From assembly GCF_016127315.1 (NCBI RefSeq), contig NZ_CP065997.1, positions 4,650,001 to 4,714,000 on the forward strand: 64,000 bases of DNA. Reading direction: 5' to 3'. Below, in pieces: positions 43,796 through 52,897 of the stretch. This DNA is from Achromobacter deleyi. GTDB taxonomy: Bacteria > Pseudomonadota > Gammaproteobacteria > Burkholderiales > Burkholderiaceae_B. Positions within the stretch are counted from its first letter, which is position 1; the number at the start of each line of letters is the position of its first letter. Both the position numbers and the translations under genes were made by a program. The notes beneath the pieces were generated by a model. That model had not been told where the DNA came from and did not search any database. It worked only from the letters and a program-made list of their open reading frames with translations.

Positions 43796-44686
43796 TCACG
43801 CCGCGCACACCTGCCGCACGCACTCGCGCAGCCAGCGGTGCCCGGGGTCGGCGTCCATGCGCGGATGCCACAGCATCGAGACCGTCAGGCCGGGCACTTC
43901 CACGGGCAGCGCGAAGCTGTGCATGCCGGCGCGCAGGTTGGTGGTGTGGCGCTCGGGCACGCTGGCGATCAGGTCGGAGGCGCGCGCCAGGGCCAGCGCG
44001 TCGGAAAAACCGGCGACGATGACGGTGATCTCGCGCGCCAGGCCGAGCGTGTGCAGCGCGTCGTCGACCGGCCCCTTGTCCAGACCGCGGCGCGAGACCA
44101 GCACATGCTGGCCGGCGGCGTAGCGCGCCGCCGTGACCTTGCCTTTGGCCAGCGGATGGCCGGCCCGCACCACCCCGATGAAGCGGTCGCGGAACAGCGC
44201 CCGCGTGCGGATCTCGGGGCTGCTGGCGGCGCCGATCACGCCGGTTTCCAGGTCGGCGCTGCCGTCGCGCAGCGGGGTGCTGTCCTTGTCGGGCTTTTGC
44301 ACGAAGCGCAGCCGCACGCCGGGCGCCTCGCGTTGGGCCAGGGCGATCAGCGACGGACCGAAATATTCGACGAAGCCGTCGCTCACGCGCAGCGTGAAGC
44401 CGCGCGAGAGCTTCGACGGGTCGAGCAGTTCGGCGGGGCGCAGCACGGCTTGCGCCTCCTGCACCAGGCGGCTCACCTGTTCGCGCAGTTCCTGGGCGCG
44501 TGGCGTCGGCACCAGGCCGCGGCCGGCCCGCACCAGCAACGGATCGCCGGTGGTTTCGCGCAGCCGCGCCAGCGCCCGGCTCATCGCCGAGGGGCTCAGG
44601 TGCAGGCGGCGCGCGGCGCGCGCGACGTTGCCTTCGGTCAGCAGGACGTCGAGCGTGAGCAGCAGGTTGAGGTCGGGGCGGGACAT
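43796..44686 (-). CDS. LysR-family transcriptional regulator
   Basis: The 296-residue LTTR of the NodD-like group has MSRPDLNLLLTLDVLLTEGNVARAARRLHLSPSAMSRALARLRE at its start and RGFTLRVSDGFVEYFGPSLIAL in the effector domain. It is divergent from an MFS efflux gene at 44843, a common pairing for inducible drug efflux, with an ATCACG dyad between. Confidence 0.88.
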   Translation of the reverse strand: MSRPDLNLLLTLDVLLTEGNVARAARRLHLSPSAMSRALARLRETTGDPLLVRAGRGLVPTPRAQELREQVSRLVQEAQAVLRPAELLDPSKLSRGFTLRVSDGFVEYFGPSLIALAQREAPGVRLRFVQKPDKDSTPLRDGSADLETGVIGAASSPEIRTRALFRDRFIGVVRAGHPLAKGKVTAARYAAGQHVLVSRRGLDKGPVDDALHTLGLAREITVIVAGFSDALALARASDLIASVPERHTTNLRAGMHSFALPVEVPGLTVSMLWHPRMDADPGHRWLRECVRQVCAA

Positions 44687-44697
44687 GGCGCGACGGT

Positions 44698-44716
44698 ATC
44701 ACGGCGCCGTCGTGAT
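44698..44716. promoter_or_regulatory. LysR-box candidate in front of the LysR gene and MFS gene
   Basis: ATCACG (44698-44703), 7-bp spacer, CGTGAT (44711-44716). It starts 12 bp upstream of the LysR start and lies about 130 bp from the MFS start. Confidence 0.45.
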
Positions 44717-44842
44717 GTGGCGTCAAACGCACGAATAAAGTGCAAATGCTGCGTCTTCCGCCATGAGCCTGGCGGTCCTACGCTGGCGGTTGGGCTGTTC
44801 CGGCGCGTGCCGGAAGGCCGTTTCCAACCGCTACGGATCTTC

Positions 44843-46249
44843 ATGTCGCAATCCCTTCCACAATCCGCCCCGGCCGCCCGCGCCGGTGGCGCCGTCGCCT
44901 GGCCGCTCGCGAGTCTGGCCCTGTCCCTGTTGCTGGCGTCGCTGGGCACCAGCAGCGCCAACGTCGGCCTGCCGACCCTGGCGCGGGTGTTCGACGCGCC
45001 GTTTTCCCTGGTGCAGTGGATCGTGCTGGCCTATCTGCTGGCGATCACGCTGTGCGTTGTCGGCGCGGGCCGCCTGGGCGACCTGATCGGCCGGCGGCGC
45101 CTGCTGCTGGCGGGGATCGCCGTGTTCACGGCGGCCTCGGCGCTGTGCGGACTGGCGTCCTCGCTGTGGCTGCTGCTGGCGGCGCGCGCGCTGCAGGGCG
45201 CGGGCGCCGCCGTGATGATGGCGTTGACGATGGCGTTCGTCGGCGACCTGCTGCCGCGGGAGCGCACCGGCAGCGCCATGGGGCTGCTGGGCACGATGTC
45301 GGCGGTGGGCACGGCGCTGGGGCCGACCCTGGGCGGCGCGCTGATCGCCGCGCTCGGCTGGCGCTGGATCTTCCTGGCGAACCTGCCGCTGGGCCTCCTG
45401 GCGATGGCGCTGGCCGGCCGCTATCTGCCCGCCGACCGGCCGCGGGCGGCGGCCGGCGCGCGGTTCGATGCCGCGGGCACGCTGCTGCTGGCGGCGGCGC
45501 TGGCGGCCTATGCGCTGGCGATGACGCTGGGACGCGGCCATTTCAGCGGGCTCAACGCCGGCCTGCTGCTGGCCGCGGTCGCGGGCGGTTGGCTGTTCCT
45601 GCGGGTCGAGGCGCGCACGGCGTCGCCGCTGCTGGATCCGGCGCTGCTGCGTCAACCGCGCCTGGGCGCCGGACTGGCGATGAACGCGCTGGTGTCCACG
45701 GTGATGATGGCGACGTTGGTCGTCGGCCCGTTCTACCTGACCCAGGCGCTGGGACTGAGCGCGGCGCAGGCCGGGCTGGCGATGTCGGCGGGGCCGGTGG
45801 TCAGCGCGCTGTGCGGAGTGCCGGCGGGACGCCTGGTGGACCGCTACGGCGCCGGACGGATCATGCGCGCGGCGCTGGCCGCGCTCGCCGTCGGCACGGC
45901 CCTGCTGGCGGCCGCGCCGGCGACGCTGGGCGTGGCGGGCTACATCGGGCCGATCGGGGTGCTGACCGTGGGCTACGCGGTATTCCAGGCCGCCAACAAT
46001 ACCGGCGTCATGGCGGCCATCGGCGCGCACCAGCGCGGCCTGGTGTCGGGCATGCTGAACCTGTCGCGCAACCTGGGGCTGGTGACCGGAGCGTCGGTCA
46101 TGGGCGCGGTGTTCGCGTCGGGGGCGGGCGCGGCCGACCTGGCGGGCGCCTCCGCGGCGGCGGTGGCGCGCGGCATGGCGCTGACGTTCGGCGTGGCGGC
46201 GGCGCTGGGCGCGACGGCGCTGGTCATTGCCTGGCGCGGCCGGGGCTGA
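44843..46249 (+). CDS. MFS drug-efflux transporter (DHA2-like, 14 membrane segments)
   Basis: The 468-residue protein has about 14 hydrophobic helices. Motif A is GRLGDLIGRRRLLLAG, the helix-5 motif C is GLLGTMSAVGTALGPTLGG, and SSANVGLPTLARVF corresponds to motif D1 of the DHA2 group. Such transporters export drugs with proton exchange. The divergent LysR is the probable regulator. No partner periplasmic adaptor gene is present, so it acts in the inner membrane alone or with unlinked partners. Confidence 0.88.
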   Translation: MSQSLPQSAPAARAGGAVAWPLASLALSLLLASLGTSSANVGLPTLARVFDAPFSLVQWIVLAYLLAITLCVVGAGRLGDLIGRRRLLLAGIAVFTAASALCGLASSLWLLLAARALQGAGAAVMMALTMAFVGDLLPRERTGSAMGLLGTMSAVGTALGPTLGGALIAALGWRWIFLANLPLGLLAMALAGRYLPADRPRAAAGARFDAAGTLLLAAALAAYALAMTLGRGHFSGLNAGLLLAAVAGGWLFLRVEARTASPLLDPALLRQPRLGAGLAMNALVSTVMMATLVVGPFYLTQALGLSAAQAGLAMSAGPVVSALCGVPAGRLVDRYGAGRIMRAALAALAVGTALLAAAPATLGVAGYIGPIGVLTVGYAVFQAANNTGVMAAIGAHQRGLVSGMLNLSRNLGLVTGASVMGAVFASGAGAADLAGASAAAVARGMALTFGVAAALGATALVIAWRGRG

Positions 46250-46284
46250 GCGCGCCGGCCCGGGCCATTGAATGCCGCGACGCC

Positions 46285-48381
46285 CTAGTCGCGCGCCTGC
46301 TCGGGCAAGGTCAGCAGCCGTTCGATGGCGGCGTCGTCGACGGCTTCAGAGGCCGCGTCATGGGTGTCGGCGTCGCGCAGCGCCTGCGGGAACGCCAGGC
46401 CGGTGGCCCCCTCGATCCACGCCAGCGGCTTTTGCTGCATCTTGAACAGCTTGTCGAAATGCAGCACCTCGAAGTCGATGCCGTCGACCAGCTTTTCCTG
46501 CGATAGCCGGAAGCCGGTGGCGCGCAGCGCGCCGCGGGCGTCGAACCAGGCCACCACCTTGAAGCAGCTCAGCGCGACCTGCACCGAGGCGTAGACCGGA
46601 TCGTCGTTCAGGAAGATCGGGCCGCTGTAGACGCAGATGCGGGCGCTCTTGCCGGACTCGCCTTCCACGCCCTGTTCTAGCAGCATCTGTTCGAGCCGGC
46701 CCCACTGGCCGTGATAGCCCATGATCGCGCGGTTGAACGCCGGCACCTGCGGCACCGCGTTGGCGTACGAGCAGGTCATGTCGGCGGCGGTCTTGGCGGC
46801 GGCCAGGGTCGGGCCCCATTCGGCGTCCTCGCGGCGCGACAGGTGGCCGCGATCGAAGCCGCTCTTGGCATACCAGGCGTCGTCGAGCTGGGCGTCGTAG
46901 TCGATGCGGTTGTCGCGCAGCCAGCGGTCCTTGCGGGTGCTGTCGTCCAGTTCGGCGTAGCGCTGCTTGCCGTAGACGTTGATGGCGCTGAGCACGGGCA
47001 CGCGCCGCACGGCGTGCTGCAGGGCGCTGAAGTGGTGGTACTTCAGCACGAAGTCGGCGGGCGCGTCGCCGCGCCGCGCGAGCTTCTTGCGCAGGGCCGC
47101 GTTGGGCGCGGGCAGCGGCAGGCGGATGCCCATGAACTGGTCGTCGTAGCCCAGGCAGGCGGCGTAGTCCTGCGCGTCCTCGCCTTTCTTCTCGAAGGCC
47201 AGCGGTTGCGGCGGGGCGCCGTCAGTCAGCGCCTGGATGGCGACGGGCTGGTCGGCGCTGATGCGGATGCGGATCTCGATCGGCGCCGGGGCGGCCGTCG
47301 CGGCCGGCGCGGCGGCCCGTGTCAGTTCCTGCGCCGGCAACACCGGCAGCGCGGCCGCGGTGAAGGGGCGGGCGTTGGTGTAGGCGGGGCTGCGCAGGGT
47401 CTGGATCAGCGGATGCTGGTCCACCTGGCTGGCGGGCGACAGCAGGTAGGCGACGATGGCGCTGACGCGGATGCCGCGGTTGCTCAGCCACACCAGCCGC
47501 GACTCGTCGACGCGGCCGTTCTCGACCGGGATGATCTGGCCGTCGCGGTCCAGGTAGTTGCCCGATGCGTCCTGCCTGGCCACGCCGGCGCTATGCAGGG
47601 CGATGACCTGCCATTCGTTGTTGAAGACCGCCGCGCCGCTGCTGCCGGGCGCGGTGTCGCTCTGGTAGATCAGGACGTCGGCCAGGCTGTTGTCGACGAT
47701 CTCGTTGTTGCGCAGCGCCACCTGTTTCTCGCGGCCGTCGGGGTGCTGCACGATGGTGGCGTAGTCGCCCGCGCCGGCCTTGCCGAGCGAGCCGTCCAGC
47801 ACCAGGTAGCCCTGGTCGGCCAGCGCGCGCCGGCCGCCGACGTCGAGCGGCCGCACCGCCACCAGCGCCAGGTCCAGCGCGGCGTGGGTGTGCAGGAAGG
47901 TCTCCGGATCGAGGGCGTGGGCCACCGGCTCCTGGAGCCGGCCGAGCACGTCGTATTCGTAGCCGAATTCGATCACCGCGCCGTCGGCGAAGGCGGCGAA
48001 TTCGGCGGCCGTGGCCACCGGGAAGACGTGATGGTTGGTGATCATCAGCTCGGGCGTGACCATGAAGCCGGTGGCGTAGGCCGTGCGCCGCGTGGTCCGG
48101 TCCAGGTAGCGGATGCGGCCGACCGAGAGCGCGTGCAGATAGCCCGACAGCAGGTAGTTGCTGGGCAGCAGGTCGTTGGTGCCGATGTAGCGCTCGAATG
48201 CCAGGTCGGCGCTTTCGCGGGCGCTGGCCGCGATCATGGCGCGGCGGCGGGCGAAGTGCTCGGCGCCATCGAGCTGGCGGGCGGACTCGGCCGCATTGCG
48301 CTGGCGCAGCGCGGCGACCTCGTCGGCGCGCTTGGGGTAGGCGGCCAGGGCCTGGGCTAGCAAATCGACCGGCAACTTCAT
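46285..48381 (-). CDS. Trypsin-like serine protease fused to DNA/RNA non-specific (EndoG/NucA-type) endonuclease
   Basis: The 698-residue protein has no signal peptide or membrane segment, so it should be cytoplasmic. The N-terminal half is a V8/trypsin-fold protease with ITNHHVF (H118), AALDLALV (D170) and APGSSGAAVF (S248). A linker rich in Ala and Pro (about 345-368) leads to a ββα-metal nuclease with FDRGHLSRR (DRGH, H513) and SYANAVPQVPAFNRA (N541 and N550, with E564 in WGRLEQ) as metal-site residues. Both active sites appear intact. Cytoplasmic protease-nuclease fusions are more likely toxic effectors or stress enzymes than digestive enzymes; no cognate sensor gene is adjacent. Confidence 0.85.
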   Translation of the reverse strand: MKLPVDLLAQALAAYPKRADEVAALRQRNAAESARQLDGAEHFARRRAMIAASARESADLAFERYIGTNDLLPSNYLLSGYLHALSVGRIRYLDRTTRRTAYATGFMVTPELMITNHHVFPVATAAEFAAFADGAVIEFGYEYDVLGRLQEPVAHALDPETFLHTHAALDLALVAVRPLDVGGRRALADQGYLVLDGSLGKAGAGDYATIVQHPDGREKQVALRNNEIVDNSLADVLIYQSDTAPGSSGAAVFNNEWQVIALHSAGVARQDASGNYLDRDGQIIPVENGRVDESRLVWLSNRGIRVSAIVAYLLSPASQVDQHPLIQTLRSPAYTNARPFTAAALPVLPAQELTRAAAPAATAAPAPIEIRIRISADQPVAIQALTDGAPPQPLAFEKKGEDAQDYAACLGYDDQFMGIRLPLPAPNAALRKKLARRGDAPADFVLKYHHFSALQHAVRRVPVLSAINVYGKQRYAELDDSTRKDRWLRDNRIDYDAQLDDAWYAKSGFDRGHLSRREDAEWGPTLAAAKTAADMTCSYANAVPQVPAFNRAIMGYHGQWGRLEQMLLEQGVEGESGKSARICVYSGPIFLNDDPVYASVQVALSCFKVVAWFDARGALRATGFRLSQEKLVDGIDFEVLHFDKLFKMQQKPLAWIEGATGLAFPQALRDADTHDAASEAVDDAAIERLLTLPEQARD

Positions 48382-48503
48382 GGGCACCTCCGCGTGGGGT
48401 GCGAAAAGCGTAGCGCGCGGCCGATGACAGGATTGTTGCGGAAGGGGCGGAGCTTCGATGGACCGGCGGCGGTCCGCGACGACGCAGCCGCCGCCGGCCC
48501 GCC

Positions 48504-49355
48504 TCAGCGCGCGGTGCCCGCCTGGTAGATGTCCCAGGCGCGGGCGGCGTCGGCGTTGTCGTGGATCATGGCCATCAGCGCCCGCACCACCGCCGAGGGA
48601 TCGGCGTGCTGGTATACGTTGCGGCCGTACACCAGCCCCACGGCGCCCTGGTCCAGCAGTTCGCGCGAGCGGCCGAACACCTGGCGCAGGTCCTCGCGGC
48701 CGCCGCCGCGCACCAGCACCGGGCAGCGCGCCGCCTGCACCACGCGGTGGAAGTCGGCGGTGTGGGTGGTGGGGTCGGCCTTGACGATGTCGGCGCCCAT
48801 CTCGCGCGCCAGCCGCACCAGCGTCACGATCTTGTCGGCGTCGCCGTCGACCATGTAGCCGCCGCGCTCGGAATGCGGCGCCATCACCAGCGGCTCGATC
48901 ATCAGCGGCATGCCGTAGCGCTCGCAGTCGGCGCGCACGCGGGCGATGTTGGCGACGCACTGGCGGAACAGGTCGGGCTCGCCGGGCAGCATGAACAGGT
49001 TGACGACCACGCAGGCCGCGTCCATTCGCACCGCGGGCAGCACCGGGTCGTGCTCGTTCTGCAGCACCGCCCACATGACGCGATGGATCATGGCGTTGTA
49101 GGGGTTGCCCATGTCCAGCCGCATCACCAGCGCGGGCTTGGCGCGGGCGGGGTGGTGCTGCAGCAGGTCGGCCTGGCCGTAGTTGAGCTGGATGGCGTCG
49201 GGGCCGGCGGCCAGCAGCTGCGCCATGACGGCGGGCATGTCCTCCAGGCCATCGAGGAAGCTGGGTTCGTTGCAGACGCCATGGTCGACGGCGATGTCCA
49301 GGCAACGGCCGGCGGTGAAAAGGCGGTTCAGGCGGGCTTGCTTGAGGTGGGGCAT
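48504..49355 (-). CDS. LsrF/class I fructose-bisphosphate aldolase-like protein (DeoC/FbaB fold)
   Basis: The 283-residue TIM-barrel aldolase has AVDHGVCNEP near the N-terminus, the Schiff-base Lys in GADIVKADPTTHTADF (K192), and PVLVRGGGRED and VGLVYGRNVYQH as phosphate-binding ends. This is the LsrF/FbaB pattern; LsrF acts on a phosphorylated autoinducer-2 product. It is the last gene of a leftward transport and catabolic operon (13-bp gap after the aldo/keto reductase), so it probably cleaves or transfers a phosphorylated sugar intermediate. Confidence 0.82.
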   Translation of the reverse strand: MPHLKQARLNRLFTAGRCLDIAVDHGVCNEPSFLDGLEDMPAVMAQLLAAGPDAIQLNYGQADLLQHHPARAKPALVMRLDMGNPYNAMIHRVMWAVLQNEHDPVLPAVRMDAACVVVNLFMLPGEPDLFRQCVANIARVRADCERYGMPLMIEPLVMAPHSERGGYMVDGDADKIVTLVRLAREMGADIVKADPTTHTADFHRVVQAARCPVLVRGGGREDLRQVFGRSRELLDQGAVGLVYGRNVYQHADPSAVVRALMAMIHDNADAARAWDIYQAGTAR

Positions 49356-49368
49356 GCGGGTTCCTGGT

Positions 49369-50349
49369 TCAGTCCAGCGCTTGCAGGTGGCGCCGGGCCG
49401 CCGCGTCGATGGCGGCGATGTGGGAGGGGGAGAGGCGCAGCAGGGCCGCGCGGGCGTTCTGGGTGGCCTGGCGCGCGTCGCGGGCGCCGCACAGCGCCAC
49501 GCTGACGCCGCCGGGGCGCGTGGTCCAGGCGATCATCAGTTGCGAGAACGGGCAGTCCAGTTGCCGGCGCAGCGGCTCCAGTTCGTCGAAGAACGCCGCC
49601 AGCCGGGCGCGGTTGGCGGCGCCGAAGCGCGGGTTGCCGGCGCGCTGGTCGTCGCCGGTGAATTGCCGCGCCGGGTCGATCGGGCCGGCCAGCAGGCCCA
49701 GCGCCAGCGACGAATAGCCGAGGATGCCGACGCCGTGATCGCGGCACAGCGGCATCAGGGTCGATTCGATCTCGCGGTCGATCAGGCTGTAGCGCTCCTG
49801 GATGGCGTCGACCGGGCCGTGGCGCAGATACTCGGCCAGCGTGGCGGCGTCGACGTTGCTGACGCCGATGGCGCGGATCCTGCCCTGGCGCTTCAGGTCG
49901 AGCAGCGCGGCCATGGTCTCGGCCACTGGCGTGGTCTCGTCCTGCCAATGGGTGATGTACAGGTCGATGTAGTCGGTGCGCAGGCGCGCCAGGCTCTGTT
50001 CGACCTCGTGGAAGATGGAGTCGCGGCCCAGGTGGCGGTGCACCGCCTGGCCGGCCTCGTCGAAGAAATGCCGGCCCTGGCGGGTGTGCCACACCAGTCC
50101 GCACTTGGTGGCGATGATGGCCTGGTCGCGGCGGCCCGCCAGCGCGCGGCCGACCAGCGTTTCGGCATGGCCCAGGCCGTAGGCCGGCGCGGTGTCGATC
50201 AGCTGCACGCCCGCGTCGAGCGAGGCGCGGATGGCGTCGATGGCGGCCGCGTCGTCGTTGCCGCCCCACATCCAGCCGCCCATGGCCCAGGTGCCCAGGC
50301 CCACGGACTGGCAGCGGATGCCGGAAGTGCCCAGCGTGATGGTGTTCAT
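49369..50349 (-). CDS. Aldo/keto reductase
   Basis: The 326-residue enzyme has the AKR signature MNTITLGTSGIRCQSVGLGTWAMGG, LIDTAPAYGLGHAETLVGRAL (catalytic D and Y), IIATKCG (K) and ITHWQDE (H). GVSNVDAATLAEYL and the C-terminal SLALGLLAGPID belong to the same family. It resembles the YajO/YghZ-type and sugar-dehydrogenase AKRs. It overlaps the permease gene by 4 bp, so it is co-translated with the ABC transporter, which suggests it reduces or oxidises the imported sugar or polyol. Confidence 0.88.
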   Translation of the reverse strand: MNTITLGTSGIRCQSVGLGTWAMGGWMWGGNDDAAAIDAIRASLDAGVQLIDTAPAYGLGHAETLVGRALAGRRDQAIIATKCGLVWHTRQGRHFFDEAGQAVHRHLGRDSIFHEVEQSLARLRTDYIDLYITHWQDETTPVAETMAALLDLKRQGRIRAIGVSNVDAATLAEYLRHGPVDAIQERYSLIDREIESTLMPLCRDHGVGILGYSSLALGLLAGPIDPARQFTGDDQRAGNPRFGAANRARLAAFFDELEPLRRQLDCPFSQLMIAWTTRPGGVSVALCGARDARQATQNARAALLRLSPSHIAAIDAAARRHLQALD

Positions 50350-51377
50350 CGGTGTCCCTTCTTGACGTTCATGAGATGGTCGACGGTCACCGCGCCCAGC
50401 AGGATCAGGCCCTTGACCACGTCCTGCCAGTACGGCGACACGTCCAGCAGGATCAGCGAGCTGGTCACCACCGACAGCAGCGCCAGCCCCAGCACCGCGC
50501 CCAGCACGGTGCCCGAGCCGCCCTTGAGGCTGGCCCCGCCGATCACCACCGCGGCGATCACGTTCAGCTCCATGCCGACGCCGAAGGTCGGGGTGGCGGC
50601 GCCGAAGCGCGCGGTGTAGACCACGCCGGCCAGGCCGGCCAGCGCCGAGCACAGCACGGTGACCCAGAACTTGACGCGGCCGGTGCGGATGCCGGCGTAC
50701 AGCGCGGCCTTCTCGTTGCTGCCGGTGTAGAACACCTTGCGCAGCAGCGCCGAGCGGCGCAGCGCGAAGTCGCTGGCGATGACGATGGCGCCGAAGATCA
50801 GGATCACCGCGGGGATGCCGGCGACGTTGCCCTGGCCGATGAACTTGAACGATGGCGGCAGCGAGAACAGCGATTGCGGCGTGCCCTGGGTGATGGCCAG
50901 GCACAGCCCGCGCACGATGACCATGAAGGCCAGCGAGGCGATGAAGTGGCTCAGCCCGATGCGCGTGACGCAGCCGCCGATCATGGCGCCGATGGCGGCG
51001 CTGGCCGCGATCGCCGCGAGACCCGCGGTCCACGGGTCCAGTCCCATCAGGAACAGCTTGCCGGTGACCACCATGGCCAGGCACACCACCGAGCCCACCG
51101 ACAGGTCGATGCCGCCGACGATCACCAGGAAGGTCATGCCGACCACCACGATGCCCTCGATGGAGAACGACAACAGCATCGCGCGCACGTTCTCCCAGGT
51201 CAGGAAGTGGGGCGAGGCGAAGCTCATGACCACGCACAGCGCGGCGATGATCAGCAGCAGGCCGGCTTCGCGCAGGCTGGCCAGCCGGTGGCGCAGGCGC
51301 GGCGGCGCGTCGGCCGCGGTCGCGCCCGGCGACAGCATCGCGCCGGCCGAAGGCGGGGAGGGGGGAAGGGTCATCAT
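50346..51377 (-). CDS. ABC transporter permease, ribose (RbsC)-type
   Basis: The 343-residue protein has about 8-10 hydrophobic helices. The family motifs VVGMTFLVIVGGIDLSVGSVV and VFYTGSNEKAALYAGIRTGRVKFW (the AXXXXGI-type EAA-like region) are present, and LNVIAAVVIGGASLKGGSGTVLGAVLG is the conserved C-terminal block. It overlaps the ATPase gene start and the AKR gene by 4 bp each. It should form the inner-membrane channel for the substrate bound by the protein encoded at 52894. Confidence 0.9.
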   Translation of the reverse strand: MMTLPPSPPSAGAMLSPGATAADAPPRLRHRLASLREAGLLLIIAALCVVMSFASPHFLTWENVRAMLLSFSIEGIVVVGMTFLVIVGGIDLSVGSVVCLAMVVTGKLFLMGLDPWTAGLAAIAASAAIGAMIGGCVTRIGLSHFIASLAFMVIVRGLCLAITQGTPQSLFSLPPSFKFIGQGNVAGIPAVILIFGAIVIASDFALRRSALLRKVFYTGSNEKAALYAGIRTGRVKFWVTVLCSALAGLAGVVYTARFGAATPTFGVGMELNVIAAVVIGGASLKGGSGTVLGAVLGLALLSVVTSSLILLDVSPYWQDVVKGLILLGAVTVDHLMNVKKGHR

Positions 51378-52897
51378 GGCGTCTCCTGTGCGCCCAGGCC
51401 GGAGGCCAGCCTCAGCAGCTTTTCTTCAGTCATGTCGGCCGCGGCCAGTTCGCCGGCCAGGGTGCCGTTGCGGATCACCAGCGCGCGGTCGCACAGGCCG
51501 ATGATCTCGGGCAGTTCGGATGAGATCACCACCACGCCCACGCCCTGGTCGGCCAGCTCGCGCAGCAGATGGTGGATTTCGGACTTGGCGCCCACGTCCA
51601 CGCCGCGCGTCGGCTCATCCATCAGCAGCACGGCGGGGCGGGTGGCCAGCAGCTTGGCGATGGCGACCTTCTGCTGGTTGCCGCCCGACAGGCAGCTGGC
51701 GTCCTGGTCGACGCCGGCGGCCTTGAGCTTGAGCCGCGCGCCCAGCTCGGCGGCCAGCCGCCGCTCGGCCGCGCGCCGCAACAGGCCGAAGCGGCCGCTG
51801 ACGCGGGCCAGCGCCATCGACGACACGTTGCGCTCGATCGGCATGTCCAGGAACAGGCCGGCGGCCTTGCGGTCTTCGCTCAGGTAGGCGATGCCATGGC
51901 GCAGGGCGTCGGCATAGCGCCGCAGCCGCAGGGGCTGGCCGCGCAGGCTGACCGAGCCGCGGCGCGCGCGCCGCAGGCCGCAGACGGTTTCGGCCAGCTC
52001 GCTGCGGCCGGCGCCCATCAGCCCCGAAATGCCGAGGATCTCGCCACGCCGCAGCGTGAACGAGATGCCGTGCACGCGCGCGCCATCGTCCAGGTCCGTG
52101 ACTTGCAGCACGGTCTCGGGCGGCTGGCCGCCGTCGGCGGCGCGCGGCGGGTAGTAGTTGCCCAGGTCGCGCCCGACCATGCGGCGCACCAGCGCGTCGG
52201 GCGTGAGCTCGGACAGCGCGCCGCAGTGCACGTCGCGGCCATCGCGCAGCACGGTGACGCGGTCGCAGTGCGAGAAGATCTCGGCCATGCGGTGGCTGAT
52301 GTAGATGATGCCGATGCCCTGGGCCTTCAGGCCGTGCAGCACGCGGAACAGCGCGGCCGATTCGACCTCGGTCAGCGCCGCCGTCGGCTCGTCCAGGATC
52401 AGCACCTTGCAGTCCAGCGTCAGGGCACGCGCGATCTCCACCAGTTGCTGGCTGGAGATGCCCAGCTGGTCCACCCGCAGGCCCGGGTCGATGTCCTGGC
52501 CCAGCCGCCCCAGCACTTCGCGGGCGCGCCGGTTCAGGCCGGCGTAGTCCATCCAGGCTCCGCGCTGGGTGTTGATGTGGGGCATGAACAGGTTCTCGGC
52601 CACCGTGGCGTCGCCGCACAGCGCGATTTCCTGGTGCACCAGGCCGATGCCCAGCCGCATGGCGTGGGCCGGGCCGTCGATCACCACGCGCCGGCCTTCC
52701 AGCAGGATGGCGCCCGCGTCGGGCTGGTGGATGCCGTCGATGATCTTCATCAGCGTCGACTTGCCGGCGCCGTTCTCGCCGCACAGGGCGTGGATTTCGC
52801 CCCGTTGCAGCGAGAAGCGCACGCCGGCCAGCGCCTGCGACGCGCCGAAGTGCTTGCTGATGCCCTGCAGTTCCAGCAGGGGCGCGGTCGCCGTCAT
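51374..52897 (-). CDS. Sugar ABC transporter ATP-binding protein, RbsA-type (two ATPase domains)
   Basis: The 507-residue tandem ATPase has a first domain with Walker A GENGAGKST (40-48), signature SSQQLVEIARAL and Walker B LILDEPTAAL. The second domain has the degenerate P-loop GLMGAGRSEL (typical of RbsA), signature LSGGNQQKVAIAKLL and Walker B LLMDEPTRGVD. The start at 52897 overlaps the binding-protein stop by 4 bp. It energises uptake with the RbsC-type permease. Confidence 0.92.
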   Translation of the reverse strand: MTATAPLLELQGISKHFGASQALAGVRFSLQRGEIHALCGENGAGKSTLMKIIDGIHQPDAGAILLEGRRVVIDGPAHAMRLGIGLVHQEIALCGDATVAENLFMPHINTQRGAWMDYAGLNRRAREVLGRLGQDIDPGLRVDQLGISSQQLVEIARALTLDCKVLILDEPTAALTEVESAALFRVLHGLKAQGIGIIYISHRMAEIFSHCDRVTVLRDGRDVHCGALSELTPDALVRRMVGRDLGNYYPPRAADGGQPPETVLQVTDLDDGARVHGISFTLRRGEILGISGLMGAGRSELAETVCGLRRARRGSVSLRGQPLRLRRYADALRHGIAYLSEDRKAAGLFLDMPIERNVSSMALARVSGRFGLLRRAAERRLAAELGARLKLKAAGVDQDASCLSGGNQQKVAIAKLLATRPAVLLMDEPTRGVDVGAKSEIHHLLRELADQGVGVVVISSELPEIIGLCDRALVIRNGTLAGELAAADMTEEKLLRLASGLGAQETP

